64,000 bases of DNA from Methylobacterium currus. Lineage in GTDB: Bacteria > Pseudomonadota > Alphaproteobacteria > Rhizobiales > Beijerinckiaceae. The DNA lies in NCBI RefSeq assembly GCF_003058325.1, contig NZ_CP028843.1:4829001-4893000 (forward strand), written 5' to 3'. The notes beneath the pieces are model-generated. The model did not search any database. It was not told where the DNA came from and saw nothing but the letters and a program-made list of their open reading frames with translations. The position numbers and the translations under genes are program-made. Positions 52,864 through 61,236 of the stretch are shown piece by piece; positions within the stretch are counted from its first letter, which is position 1, and every line of letters begins with the position of its first letter.

Positions 52864-53180
52864 GTCTCCGTAGCTCAGCTGGACAGAGCACAGGTTTCCT
52901 AAACCGAATTGGGCGTCGCGACGGGAAACCACGCGGCGGATCCGCTCAAAGTCGGGGAAAGCGTCGAGCTCTTCAGGGCCTCACGCCGATCCCGAGCCAA
53001 GCCCGGCTCCCAGCCGGGAAGGTGTAGAGACTAGACGGGCGGCACCTAAGGGCTCTCGCAGGCTTCCTGCGAGGCTACGGTGAAGGGATAGTCCAGACCA
53101 CGAACGCCTCGCGGCGGCGGCGAAAGCCGAAGTGGTACGAAACCTGGGGTCGCAGGTTCGAGCCCTGCCGGGGACGCCAC
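52864..53180 (+). tRNA. tRNA-Arg(CCT) interrupted by a group I intron
   Basis: Exon 1 is 52864-52900 and exon 2 is 53141-53180. Joined, they give a 77-nt cloverleaf: acceptor GTCTCCG/CGGGGAC, D-arm GCTC/GAGC, anticodon stem CAGGT/ACCTG around TTCCTAA (anticodon CCT, 52898-52900), T-arm GCAGG/CCTGC with TTCGAGC, and encoded CCA (53178-53180). The break falls straight after the third anticodon base, the site known for group I introns in alphaproteobacterial tRNA-Arg(CCU). Splicing is needed for function. Confidence 0.95.
52901..53140 (+). ncRNA. group I self-splicing intron, subgroup IC3-like, 240 nt
   Basis: The intron follows U52900 and ends with G53140, meeting the U-before / G-at-end rule; a 5-nt AAACC repeat at both ends leaves other borders formally possible but none obeys the rule. 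The guide GGG (52911-52913) can pair with exon CCT with a final G-U. P2 pairs CGTCGCG (52914-52920) with CGCGGCG (52932-52938) and has the GGGAAACC tetraloop. Core blocks GTGTAGAGACTAGACGG (53022-53038) and GGTGAAGGGATAGTCCA (53079-53095) closely match the Azoarcus tRNA-Ile intron; GACTA/TAGTC form P7. A GAAA loop near 53123 fits L9. No ORF inside. Confidence 0.93.
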
Positions 53181-53902
53181 GCATCCTTAAGCCCTTGCCG
53201 GGGCGGATGGTCCGCTCGAATCAGGGCCTTCCGGTCATCGAGCGGCCAGTGCAGGCGGGCCGTGGTCCCGATGAGCGTCCTGTCGCCGGGACGGGCATGG
53301 ATCTCTTGATGCCGCTGCGTCATCCCGCCCGAGCGACGCTCCTTCATGCTTCCTAGACCCGGAAGGCCAACGGGAAGGTGCACCTTGATCTATGGAGCCG
53401 ACGAAGCCTGCCTTCCGTCACCCCGCTGTGGGGCAGATTCGTCGGACACCGAGCGGGCGAGCCGCGAGGCACCCGCCAAGTTGGCCTTGCGAGGCCGGCC
53501 TCGCGGTGAGGCGCCGCCCTGCCCCTGGTCGCGGACATCGACGCGAACGGCCGATCCGGAATTTCCGAGGGGCGACGCGGAACAACGCGCTTGGGGTGGT
53601 TCGCGTCCGCAGCATCGCAAGGTCGGGCCGCCGCCACCGGCCTTCGTGCGCCCCCGCACATCCCGGACGCGCCGCCCGGAGCTAGACCGCAAGCACGCCC
53701 GCAGGCTCCGGCCTGCCCCGGCTGGCGGCAGCCTAGCGCCCGCGTTCCGCCCCCTCCGGGTGCCGGGCTGCCGCCTCATCGCTGCCGGCACGGCGTCAGA
53801 TTCCACCTCGGTAGTCGTAACGGTGGACCCGCCCAAGTGCCCGTATCTGACTCTGGGCATTTGGAGTATGGCCGAAGTCATACGCCGAGGCAGCGACCAG
53901 CA
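53181..53902. other. intergenic region without a supported gene
   Basis: About 720 bp after tRNA-Arg. Several open frames run through it on both strands but all are arginine/proline-rich with no domain pattern; one includes the antisense-tRNA artefact RQGSNLRP. No terminator with T-run is visible. Confidence 0.5.
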
Positions 53903-54166
53903 ATGACTCCGGATAGCGAAAACCAGCTGCGCATTGATCTTGAGGAAATCGCGCTCGATGAATTCTTCGTCGTCGTCAGACTGAGGGATAGAAAAATCGC
54001 GAGCCTGTATCTCAGAGGAGATCGGCAGTACGCGAATGAATGTCTTGAAGTCGTTCGGCGCCGGATCATTCTGACCGTTACCGGGGAGGAGCCAGGCGAT
54101 ACGCGCGAGAAGGTGGCCGAGGAACTCACGCGGCTGCGGGACGAGATCCGGCCCCCGCGCAGGTAG
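53903..54166 (+). CDS. small unknown protein, paralogue A
   Basis: An 87-aa protein: IDLEEIALDEFFVVVRLRDR, then KIASLYLRGDRQYANECLEV and RRRIILTVTGEEPGD. The same pattern (LEExxxxEFxxxV, SLYLRGDRxxA, RxxIxLxxTG) occurs in the protein at 56166, so they are a paralogous pair. Secondary structure looks beta-beta-helix-beta-helix. The start at 53903 has only a weak ribosome site (GGCAGCGACC). Function unknown. Lower GC than neighbours in its 5' half, which supports coding. Confidence 0.7.
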   Translation: MTPDSENQLRIDLEEIALDEFFVVVRLRDRKIASLYLRGDRQYANECLEVVRRRIILTVTGEEPGDTREKVAEELTRLRDEIRPPRR

Positions 54167-54411
54167 GCCGCCACCGCCCCTGGCCTCCAGGCCTCCCCCC
54201 GTGCCAGGGCCGCGTCTGCCTCCGGGGTTCCCCTCGATCGATCGACGGTCTGCCGCTCGGCGTCCTGCCCGGGCGGGCGGTCCCACGCGCCCTGGCGTGA
54301 GCGTCGGGTTGGTCGAGGCTGGTCGCGCCTTTTCCAGGACCACTCCGGAACCCGCGGTCCCGGCCGCACGTTCGTAGGCCAGCAGCGGATTCCCCAATCC
54401 CCAAGACAGCC

Positions 54412-54443
54412 CGCCCGCCAAGGTCCTAACCCTTCGGCGGGCG
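54412..54443 (+). terminator. hairpin in the gap after paralogue A
   Basis: CGCCCGCC and GGCGGGCG pair, extended inward by AAGG/CCTT, with only TTCTG after it. It is 245 bp from the stop. The rest of the 54167-54711 gap holds no gene I can support. Confidence 0.4.
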
Positions 54444-54711
54444 TTCTGCGTCAAGGCACCCCCCTCGGAACTGCCTTCTCCGGATCCTGCCCAAAGCGAA
54501 GGCGGCGCAATTGCCTGACGTTGCACGCGGGCGAGCGTCCACTCCGCCGGCACGGAAGACGGGCATCCGCATGCCCGGTGATCCCGGCGCATCGGGCGGT
54601 TCAAGCTTGAGCGTGACCCCGAGTCCTCACTCCCGCCTTGTTTGCGGCGCTTCCTGCCCGCTGACCCGGCCGCCGACGATGCGGCCAGACATCCTTCAGC
54701 GAGGCGGCACC

Positions 54712-54831
54712 ATGCGTTTCATCGGCATCTTCGGCGCTCTCCTCTCCGTCGTCCTCGTCCTGACGGTCGGTGCCCTGTTCAATCTGGTGGCCGCGCCGGT
54801 ACGGGCGGCCCTGGCGTTCCGGCGGGCCTGA
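54712..54831 (+). CDS. small single-pass membrane protein, 39 aa
   Basis: MRFIGIFGALLSVVLVLTVG is followed by ALFNLVAAPVRAALAFRRA: one long hydrophobic segment and a basic end. GAGGCGGC precedes the ATG. Function unknown. Confidence 0.55.
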   Translation: MRFIGIFGALLSVVLVLTVGALFNLVAAPVRAALAFRRA

Positions 54832-54935
54832 TTCCGCTGCCCAGCCTCGCGGCGCGGTCTAACCCCGCGCTCGGGCGGCCTCGCCCCTCGGGGCGGGTCG
54901 CCGTCGAGTGAGGCCCGGCGCATCCCCGCGCCGTG

Positions 54936-55319
54936 TCACACACCGGCCCGGACGAGCCAGATCGCCGCCGAGAGACCGACACCTGCGACGCCGATGAAGC
55001 CGACATACAGGGCCAGCGTCGGATCGAGGTGATCGTGCGCGTAGCCCGGCTTGCGGGGGGACAGGCGCCACCGTTCCTTGATCTCGGCGAAGCGGGCCCG
55101 GGCGATGTCCTTCGGCGAGAGGGCATTGCCGCCCGCTTCCTCGCAAGTCCCAAGCATTGCCATCCCGGGATCGAACACCTCGACCTTGTCGCCGCTGCGG
55201 CCGGAATCGATGTCACCCTTGAGCATCGCCGTGTTGGGTTTCGGGTCATCGACCGGAGCCGGCGGCGTGGCGCGCTGGGCCGACAGGTGCGGGGGAACGT
55301 CGGTGTCGTAGCTCATCAT
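54936..55319 (-). CDS. unknown C-tail-anchored membrane protein
   Basis: A 127-aa protein with a hydrophilic N-terminal two-thirds (SGDKVEVFDPGMAMLGTCEE, LSPKDIARARFAEIKERWRL) and one C-terminal membrane segment (LYVGFIGVAGVGLSAAIWLV). The cysteine near 59 is the only one. I do not recognise a family. Start ATG 55319 or 55316. Confidence 0.7.
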   Translation of the reverse strand: MMSYDTDVPPHLSAQRATPPAPVDDPKPNTAMLKGDIDSGRSGDKVEVFDPGMAMLGTCEEAGGNALSPKDIARARFAEIKERWRLSPRKPGYAHDHLDPTLALYVGFIGVAGVGLSAAIWLVRAGV

Positions 55320-55598
55320 CGTGGCTTCCGAGAGGGGCGAGAATTGGGAAGGTCTCCGGTACTACGCTCGTCGCGGAGCGAAGTTCGGGGGCAGGTCCGA
55401 CTGCAACCTGCGGCACGAGGACCAGTCGGATCCTCGCGGATGGGCCGGTGCGGGGAAAACGAATCCCTGGCCCGGAAGGTCCTCTCGATCGCCTCGTCCA
55501 GAAGGCGCTCCTGCCGCGGGCGCAGATCCTCCCCGGGAATGCGCGCGCCGGGCGCGGCGGGATCGGACCGGGCTGCTCCCGGCCCGAGCCGGCCTCTT

Positions 55599-55745
55599 TC
55601 AACTGCGCAGGGACCCGAAGCCCTGCGCGAGCAGAACGGGGCCGAATACCATCAGGCCGACGGCGACCGCGAGGACGAGATCGCCCGAAGCCGCCACGGT
55701 GGCGAGCCGCTCCCGGGCTTGGGAGTGGGTGGGACCGTGATGCAT
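55599..55745 (-). CDS. small single-pass membrane protein, 48 aa
   Basis: MHHGPTHSQARERLATVAAS precedes a hydrophobic segment (GDLVLAVAVGLMVFGPVLLA) and a short tail. AGGAG lies directly against the ATG, closer than normal, and an in-frame stop upstream excludes a longer form. Function unknown. Confidence 0.5.
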   Translation of the reverse strand: MHHGPTHSQARERLATVAASGDLVLAVAVGLMVFGPVLLAQGFGSLRS

Positions 55746-55782
55746 CTCCTGCGGCGCTCACGGCTCAACGCACGATACTCCC

Positions 55783-55829
55783 CACGCGTTCATGGCACGC
55801 GTTCATGGCACGGGGTCTCGCCCCGTGCC
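55783..55829. repeat. 13-bp tandem repeat followed by a hairpin
   Basis: CACGCGTTCATGG occurs twice in a row (55783-55808). The second copy runs into a 9-bp perfect stem, GGCACGGGG / CCCCGTGCC (55807-55829), with loop TCTCG. No T-run follows. Confidence 0.6.
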
Positions 55830-55920
55830 GGTTCGAGTTCGCAAGGGGGCAGGAACGCGCCGTTTCCCTCCCGGCCGAAGCGCACGTCGCGGAACGATGC
55901 GATGCAGCACGACTTGTTGC

Positions 55921-56009
55921 ATTGCAGCACAGCGGTTTTCCTGCGGTGCTGCTGCCCTCACAGGGCGTTTCCTCCCGACTGAAGCCGCTCGTAAGGGCGG
56001 CTTCTTTTT
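55921..56009 (+). ncRNA. candidate small regulatory RNA
   Basis: The stretch has the parts of an Hfq-type sRNA: a 5' hairpin (GCAGCAC 55924-55930 with GTGCTGC 55946-55952 and a TTTT loop), a single-stranded middle with TTTCCTCCC, which could cover a Shine-Dalgarno site, and a strong terminator. No convincing protein frame fits it. The 5' end is a guess; I see no clear -35/-10 pair. Confidence 0.35.
55981..56009 (+). terminator. strong intrinsic terminator
   Basis: GAAGCCGC and GCGGCTTC form a perfect 8-bp stem with an 8-nt loop, followed by TTTTT. No plus-strand protein gene ends just before it. Confidence 0.85.
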
Positions 56010-56165
56010 GGGCGGGGGGCTGGCCGAGCCGCGCGGCGTCGTGCGCGCGGGACTTCCGGTGATCGGGCCGTTATATCGCGGTACCCCGCCCTTCGATTTC
56101 ACGCTATGGGCTGCGACGTCCGACCAGCCCCGGTCGATGCTCTCACCTTGAACGCTCCCGGTATC

Positions 56166-56441
56166 ATGGCGCACGAAGGCCCGTCCCAACAGGGAACCCC
56201 GCTCCAGGTCGCGCTGGAGGAAGTCGCGCCGGGCGAGTTCATCATCTCTGTTGCCTGGCGGGAGAAGACGCTCGGATCACTGTATCTCAGGGGCGACCGC
56301 GAGGAGGCGACGGCTTTCCTGGACGCGGCCCGCGAGCGCATCGTGCTGGCGATCACCGGCGATGCCCCGAACGACGTCGACCGGCAGGTCCAGCGGGAAT
56401 TGATCGACCTGAGCCGCAACCTGCAGCAGCCGCGCGGGTGA
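56166..56441 (+). CDS. small unknown protein, paralogue B
   Basis: A 91-aa relative of the protein at 53903: VALEEVAPGEFIISVAWREK, then LGSLYLRGDREEATAFLDAA and RERIVLAITGDAPNDVDRQV. ATG 56166 aligns best with paralogue A; ATG 56106 in the same frame would add 20 residues. Ribosome sites are weak for both. Function unknown. Followed by the DUF6894-like gene on the same strand. Confidence 0.7.
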   Translation: MAHEGPSQQGTPLQVALEEVAPGEFIISVAWREKTLGSLYLRGDREEATAFLDAARERIVLAITGDAPNDVDRQVQRELIDLSRNLQQPRG

Positions 56442-56657
56442 TCGCCGGCCCGGAGCCCGGGGCGTCGGGCCCGAGCCGCTGCGACGCCGGGGACCGTCCG
56501 CGCGCGGCGTCACGCGATCCTGGCCTCCTGTCCGGCGAAGCCTCCTGTCCGGCGAAGCCTCTTGGCCGGCGAACCGGACCGCACCCGGCGATGCCGGGAA
56601 CCTTTCCCAGGGTGATCGGTAGTGTCTCCTATCGAACATCCGCGGAAGGTTGACCCA

Positions 56658-56906
56658 ATGCCTCTCTACTACGTCAACAGGTTCGATGGCATCGCCGTCA
56701 TCGACGACGTAGGGATCGAGCTGCCGGATCTGGATGCGGCGCGCGATCATGTCCGATCTGTTCTCACGGAGATGATGAATGCCGAGAGATGGACCGGCGG
56801 GGCCGCGCGCTGCCGTGCCGACGTGCGGGACGCGTCGGGCCGGCCCGTGCTGGAGGCCTCCCTCATCCTGACGATGTCGCCGGAACCACGGCAGATGCGC
56901 CCCTGA
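56658..56906 (+). CDS. DUF6894-like small protein
   Basis: An 82-aa protein: MPLYYVNRFDGIAVIDDVGI, then ELPDLDAARDHVRSVLTEMM and RADVRDASGRPVLEASLILT. The Y-Y-x-N-x-x-D-G opening and ELPDLxAAR block are those of DUF6894 proteins, numerous in Methylobacterium and Bradyrhizobium and of unknown function. GGAAGG lies 10 bases before the ATG. Confidence 0.8.
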   Translation: MPLYYVNRFDGIAVIDDVGIELPDLDAARDHVRSVLTEMMNAERWTGGAARCRADVRDASGRPVLEASLILTMSPEPRQMRP

Positions 56907-56929
56907 ATCGCCACTGCGCCGCGCCGGCC

Positions 56930-57409
56930 TCACGCGGGGCCGTCATTCCCGCCTCTGCCGCTTTTCGTCTGCCTCCGCCACCCTTCGATGAGCCGGTCGA
57001 CGATGCCGCCGACCATGAGGGTCGCCAGGAGGAAGCCGGTGCCGAGCGCCAGCAGACGATAGGCGCCGACGCCGCACACGATGCCGAGCGCCGCGGTCAC
57101 CCAGATCGCCGCCGCGGTGGTGAGGCCGTGCACCCGGCCGCCGCCCTCGCGCTTCACGATCACGCCGGCGCCGAGAAAGCCGATGCCCGTAATGATGCCC
57201 TGGATCGCCCGGCTGGCATTCGCATCCGCATTGCTCCCGTCGCCGGAGACGCCGGATCCGGCCAGGGTCACCAGGGCCGCGCCGAGGGCCACCAGGCCCA
57301 GGGTCCGCACGCCGACGGGCTTCGAATGCATCTCGCGGTTGATGCCGACCAGCCCCCCGGCGAGCACGGCGGCGCCGAGGCGCAGGCAGATCTCGGTGGT
57401 CGAGAGCAT
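56930..57409 (-). CDS. MgtC/SapB family membrane protein
   Basis: A 159-aa protein with about four or five hydrophobic segments. GAAVLAGGLVGINREMHSKP and GVRTLGLVALGAALVTL, then GIITGIGFLGAGVIVKREGG and VHGLTTAAAIWVTAALGIVC are MgtC signatures. It lacks the C-terminal soluble domain of Salmonella MgtC. Members modulate Mg2+ stress or membrane ATP synthase. It is 64 bp downstream (minus strand) of a GGDEF remnant. Confidence 0.92.
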   Translation of the reverse strand: MLSTTEICLRLGAAVLAGGLVGINREMHSKPVGVRTLGLVALGAALVTLAGSGVSGDGSNADANASRAIQGIITGIGFLGAGVIVKREGGGRVHGLTTAAAIWVTAALGIVCGVGAYRLLALGTGFLLATLMVGGIVDRLIEGWRRQTKSGRGGNDGPA

Positions 57410-57471
57410 CGCTCAGAACCGCCGCGCCGCGGCCGGGCCGGAAAGGAAAACGGGATGCACCATGACGATCC

Positions 57472-57800
57472 TCACGCGGCCCTGTCCCGGCTCGTCGCCT
57501 GGCCACGGTAGAGGGCGCCGTCCGCCTGCGCCATCGTTTCCGCGAGCGTTCGACCGTCGGACCGGCCCGCGGCCGCGCCGAGGCTCACCGTCCGGGCGGC
57601 CCTCGCGCGATGCAGTTCCTACCTGCTCGGCGAGGGACGGCGCCTCGGACAGCGTCGTACGGCGGAGCACGATCGCGAAGGCGTTACCGCCGAGCCGGGC
57701 CGTCAGGTCGCGCGGCGAGGGCAGCCGGACCGTGACGACGGGTACGAGCGCGTTGAGAGCACCGCATCGCCGACGGCATGGCCGCGGCTGAGCGGGTCCG
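57472..57800 (-). pseudogene. decayed GGDEF (diguanylate cyclase) domain
   Basis: Three frames carry parts of a GGDEF domain. HAVGDAVL appears near 57775 in one; TARLGGNAFAIVLRRT near 57690 in a second, with GGNAF in place of GGDEF/GGEEF; and RTVSLGAAAGRSDGRTLAET plus MAQADGALYRGQATSRDR, ending with a stop at 57472-57474, in a third. At least two frameshifts and the altered active site mean it is not functional. The extent upstream is uncertain. Confidence 0.75.
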
Positions 57801-58065
57801 GCAGTCACGGCATCGGCGGGCAGGTCGGCTCCGGGAGGCGTGCTTCCTGCCCTTCCCGGCCTGCCGGAGATCCGGCATGGGCCCGCACGGGAGGTCGTTG
57901 CCCACCCACCGCACGGTCCGACGCACGCTCCGCCATCCGCTATGACGAATGAAGCGTTCGCCGAAAGCGCCGGCATTTACGCGATTTCAATCATCAGGAA
58001 TCAACAATCACCCCGTCGCCTTCCATGCCGCGGCGCGACGCGCGGGCAGACCTGCGAGCCGGGAG

Positions 58066-58515
58066 ATGGCCGGGAAACCTGCGGATTACCGCGACGTCCA
58101 TATCGGCGGCCTGATCGAGGAGCGGCGTCTGCGCGCCGGCCTGAGCCGGGAGGCGCTGGCCGCCCCGCTCGAGGTCTCGCTCTCGCAGCTCGGCAAATAT
58201 CTCAAGGGCGCCAACCGCCTGAGCGCCACCGATCTCGACATCCTGGCGCGGGTGCTCGGCGTCCCGGTCGGATATTTCTTCGAGAGCATGCCGGGTCGCG
58301 AAACGGCGCAGGCGGGTCTCAGCGACCGGCCGCAGGCGCGGCTGGAGGCCCTGGAGGGATGGACCGGCTTCGCCGAGGCCGTGGCGCGGGCTGCCGACGC
58401 CCATCTCGACGAGGATCGCCGCCAAGCCCTGGGCAGCCTCGTGCGCGCCGTCGACCATGCGCTCTCCGGGCAGAAAACGTTCGATAAAGCGAACGACTCC
58501 GGCGCGCCGGATTGA
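58066..58515 (+). CDS. XRE-type helix-turn-helix regulator upstream of metK
   Basis: A 149-aa protein with an N-terminal HTH_XRE domain ([40 protein letters not shown]) and a helical C terminus. The HTH-metK-trmB order is conserved in Hyphomicrobiales. ATG 58066 starts just before the domain; the frame is open upstream to 57949. A role in controlling metK is inferred from position. Confidence 0.87.
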   Translation: MAGKPADYRDVHIGGLIEERRLRAGLSREALAAPLEVSLSQLGKYLKGANRLSATDLDILARVLGVPVGYFFESMPGRETAQAGLSDRPQARLEALEGWTGFAEAVARAADAHLDEDRRQALGSLVRAVDHALSGQKTFDKANDSGAPD

Positions 58516-58612
58516 CGTTCGGTATTCCGGCTGTCAGAACCCCGCGATCGAAGTGTCGGGCTTCATCGGCGTGTGCGCCGCGCTCGACCAGAACTCTGGG
58601 GCTTCGCACACT

Positions 58613-59791
58613 ATGCCGCGTTCCAACTACCTGTTCACCAGCGAGTCGGTCTCCGAGGGCCATCCGGACAAGGTCTGCGACCGCATCTCCGACACCGTGG
58701 TCGATGCCTATCTGGCGGTGATGCCGGAGGCCCGCCTCGGCGTCGAGACCCTGGCGACCACCAACCGCATCGTGATCGCGGGCGAGGTGCGCGGCCCCGA
58801 CTCGGTGACCTTCAAGGACCTCGAGGAGCTGACCCGCGCGGCCGTCAAGGACATCGGCTACGAGCAGGCCGGCTTCCACTGGAAGAACAACGACGTCGCC
58901 ATCCACCTGCACGCCCAGTCCGCCGACATCGCCGTCGGTGTCGATGCCGCTGGCAACAAGGACGAGGGCGCGGGCGACCAGGGGATCATGTTCGGTTACG
59001 CGACCGACGAGACCCCGGCCCTGATGCCGGCGCCGATCTACTACGCCCACAAGATCCTCAAGGATCTGGCCGATGCCCGCAAGGGCAAGCACGGCGCCGC
59101 GGCCAAGCTCGGCCCGGACGCCAAAAGCCAGGTCACCGTGCGCTACGCCGACGGCCGCCCGGTCGAGGCGACCCAGATCGTGCTCTCGACCCAGCACCTC
59201 GACGAGTCGCTCGACTCAGGCGCCGTGCGCGAGATCGTTGAGCCCTATATCCGCGCGGCACTGCCCGAGTCCTGGGTCACCGACCAGACCGTGTGGCACG
59301 TCAACCCGACTGGGAAGTTCGTGATCGGCGGCCCGGACGGCGATTGCGGCCTCACCGGCCGCAAGATCATCGTCGACACCTATGGCGGCGCGGCGCCGCA
59401 TGGTGGCGGCGCCTTCTCGGGCAAGGACCCGACCAAGGTCGACCGCTCGGCGGCCTACGCGGCGCGCTACCTCGCCAAGAACGTCGTCGCCGCCGGCCTC
59501 GCCCGCAAGGCCACGATCCAGCTCGCCTACGCCATCGGCGTCGCCAAGCCGCTGTCGATCTACGTCGATCTGCACGGCACCGGCGAGGTCGACGAGGCGA
59601 AGCTCGAGTCGGTCCTGGGCCAGCTCGTCGACCTGTCGCCCCGCGGCATCCGCACCCATCTCGGCCTCAACAAGCCGATCTACGCCCGCACCTCGGCCTA
59701 CGGCCATTTCGGCCGCGAGCCGGACGCGGATGGCGGCTTCTCGTGGGAGCGGACCGACCTCATCGGCCAGCTCAAGAGCGCCCTGGCCTGA
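58613..59791 (+). CDS. metK: S-adenosylmethionine synthase
   Basis: MetK (392 aa) makes SAM from methionine and ATP. Seen: [20 protein letters not shown] near the N terminus (catalytic His), [16 protein letters not shown] near 108-123, and the P-loop-like [19 protein letters not shown] near 264-282. ATG 58613 is chosen because [13 protein letters not shown] is the usual opening. The 97-bp leader has no SAM riboswitch that I can recognise. trmB follows after 58 bp. Confidence 0.97.
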   Translation: MPRSNYLFTSESVSEGHPDKVCDRISDTVVDAYLAVMPEARLGVETLATTNRIVIAGEVRGPDSVTFKDLEELTRAAVKDIGYEQAGFHWKNNDVAIHLHAQSADIAVGVDAAGNKDEGAGDQGIMFGYATDETPALMPAPIYYAHKILKDLADARKGKHGAAAKLGPDAKSQVTVRYADGRPVEATQIVLSTQHLDESLDSGAVREIVEPYIRAALPESWVTDQTVWHVNPTGKFVIGGPDGDCGLTGRKIIVDTYGGAAPHGGGAFSGKDPTKVDRSAAYAARYLAKNVVAAGLARKATIQLAYAIGVAKPLSIYVDLHGTGEVDEAKLESVLGQLVDLSPRGIRTHLGLNKPIYARTSAYGHFGREPDADGGFSWERTDLIGQLKSALA

Positions 59792-59849
59792 TCCGGCGCC
59801 CCGGTGCTAACGGGGCGTCGACACGCCCCTACCTCGGCACCGGGACACC

Positions 59850-60551
59850 ATGGACGACCACGACACCGACGACGGGCTCGAGCGCAGCCGCGCCTTCTAC
59901 GGCCGGCGCAAGGGCAAGCGCCTGCGTCCCGGCCAGGCGGAGCGCCTGGCCGCCCTCCTGCCCCGCCTGCGCCTGCCCGAGAGCGGCCCCCTCGACCCCG
60001 CAGCCGTGTTTCCGCGCCCGGTCTCCGAGGCCTGGCTCGAGATCGGCTTCGGCGGCGGCGAGCACCTCGCCGCGCAGGCCCGGCTCAATCCCGGCACCGG
60101 CATCATCGGCTGCGAGCCTTTCGTCAACGGCGTGGTGAAGCTGTTGCGCACCCTCGACGACGAGGCGATCGACACCGTCCGTCTCTGGGACCGGGATGCG
60201 ATGGAATTGCTGCCGCGTCTGCCCGATGCGAGCATCGGGCGCGTCTTCCTGCTCTATCCCGATCCGTGGCCGAAGCGCCGGCAGCGCAAGCGCCGCTTCG
60301 TCTCGGACGAGTCGTTGCGCGAGATCGCCCGGGTCCTGAAGCCCGGCGGCGAGTTCCGCTTCGCCTCCGACATCGACGATTACGTCGGCTGGACCCTGGT
60401 CCGCGCCGCAAGCTGCCCCGCCCTGCGCTGGACCGCCACCCACAGCGCCGACTGGACCACGCCTTGGCCGGAATGGCCGGGCACCCGCTACGAGGCCAAG
60501 ACCACGGCGGAGGGGCGAAAGCCCACCTACCTGACCTTCGAGCGGGTGTAA
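59850..60551 (+). CDS. trmB: tRNA (guanine-N7-)-methyltransferase
   Basis: TrmB (233 aa) makes m7G46 in tRNA with SAM. Seen: LEIGFGGGEHLAAQA near 64-78, GCEPFVNGVVKLL (motif II), and the family mark LLYPDPWPKRRQRKRRFVSD near 134-153, then FASDIDDYVGWTL. The N-terminal part is basic (YGRRKGKRLRPGQAERL), typical for this enzyme. Likely co-transcribed with metK. Confidence 0.96.
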   Translation: MDDHDTDDGLERSRAFYGRRKGKRLRPGQAERLAALLPRLRLPESGPLDPAAVFPRPVSEAWLEIGFGGGEHLAAQARLNPGTGIIGCEPFVNGVVKLLRTLDDEAIDTVRLWDRDAMELLPRLPDASIGRVFLLYPDPWPKRRQRKRRFVSDESLREIARVLKPGGEFRFASDIDDYVGWTLVRAASCPALRWTATHSADWTTPWPEWPGTRYEAKTTAEGRKPTYLTFERV

Positions 60552-60687
60552 GGCCGCATAGGACAAGTGGGGCTCCTGTTGCGTCATCCCGGCCCGTGCT
60601 AGGCTCCGGGCCGATGACTGCCGTCGCCTCCGACACCCGGAAATCCGCCCGCGCAATCCGGGAGCGGGCTCACCTTTCCGCCGGGCA

Positions 60688-61026
60688 GTGGAGGGGCTGT
60701 CCGAGGTGTTCGCCGAGTCGGTCCAGGGTGGCCTGCCGACCCGGGCGGACCTACAAAGCCTCGAAGGCTCGGTGAAGGCCGAGTTCGCGGCCGTCCGGGC
60801 AGAGTCGACGGCTTTCAAGGTCGAAGCCCGGAACGAGTTCGCTGCGGTCCGGTCGGAGACGAAGACCGAGTTCGCCTCTGTCCGGCAGGAAATGACGACC
60901 GAATTCGCGTCCGCCCGATCGGATATGAAGCTCCTCGAGCAGCGGATGACGATCAAGCTCGGCGCCATGCTGGCGGCCCCTGTCGGTATCTTGCTCGCGG
61001 CGATCCGCTACATGCCGGCCCGCTGA
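60688..61026 (+). CDS. coiled-coil protein with C-terminal membrane anchor
   Basis: A 112-aa protein with 11-residue periodic repeats EFAAVRAES, EFAAVRSET, EFASVRQEM, EFASARSDM (about 32-80), a long coiled coil, then LGAMLAAPVGILLAAIRYMP as a membrane segment. It resembles DUF1640-type short coiled-coil proteins. The start is GTG 60688 without a good ribosome site, so the N terminus is uncertain. Function unknown. Confidence 0.7.
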   Translation: MEGLSEVFAESVQGGLPTRADLQSLEGSVKAEFAAVRAESTAFKVEARNEFAAVRSETKTEFASVRQEMTTEFASARSDMKLLEQRMTIKLGAMLAAPVGILLAAIRYMPAR

Positions 61027-61236
61027 CGCGGGCACGGTGTCCCGGCACCGAAGCGTGCTCCGGCGCACCGCGCGGAGGGCGCGGACGGCCGACCTTGCCG
61101 CCGGACGCGCGGAGGGGCATGGTTTCCGCCGCGAAACCGCCAAGCCGGGCCGGGCGGGGCATGTCGGCCCGGGACGCCGCGCGGGGAAGCGGGGGCGCCC
61201 CGCCTCCGTCACGCCGTTCACCAGGATTGCGCCGCC

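Noticed and set aside
53075..53383. Minus-strand frame containing RQGSNLRP
   Set aside because: This phrase is the well-known artefact of translating the reverse strand of a tRNA T-arm; the frame runs over tRNA-Arg exon 2.
53390..54604. 404-codon minus-strand frame
   Set aside because: It crosses the coding strand of the small protein at 53903 and has low-complexity Arg/Gly/Pro composition.
55869..55980. Short frame MQHDLLHCSTAVFLRCCC over the candidate sRNA
   Set aside because: Cysteine-rich, no ribosome site, and the RNA hairpin and terminator explain the sequence better.
57949..58065. Longer N terminus for the XRE regulator
   Set aside because: The upstream 39 codons lack conserved character, and the HTH domain begins right after ATG 58066.
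58516..58612. Possible SAM riboswitch before metK
   Set aside because: I looked for the SAM-II and SAM/SAH core patterns in the 97-bp leader and found none.
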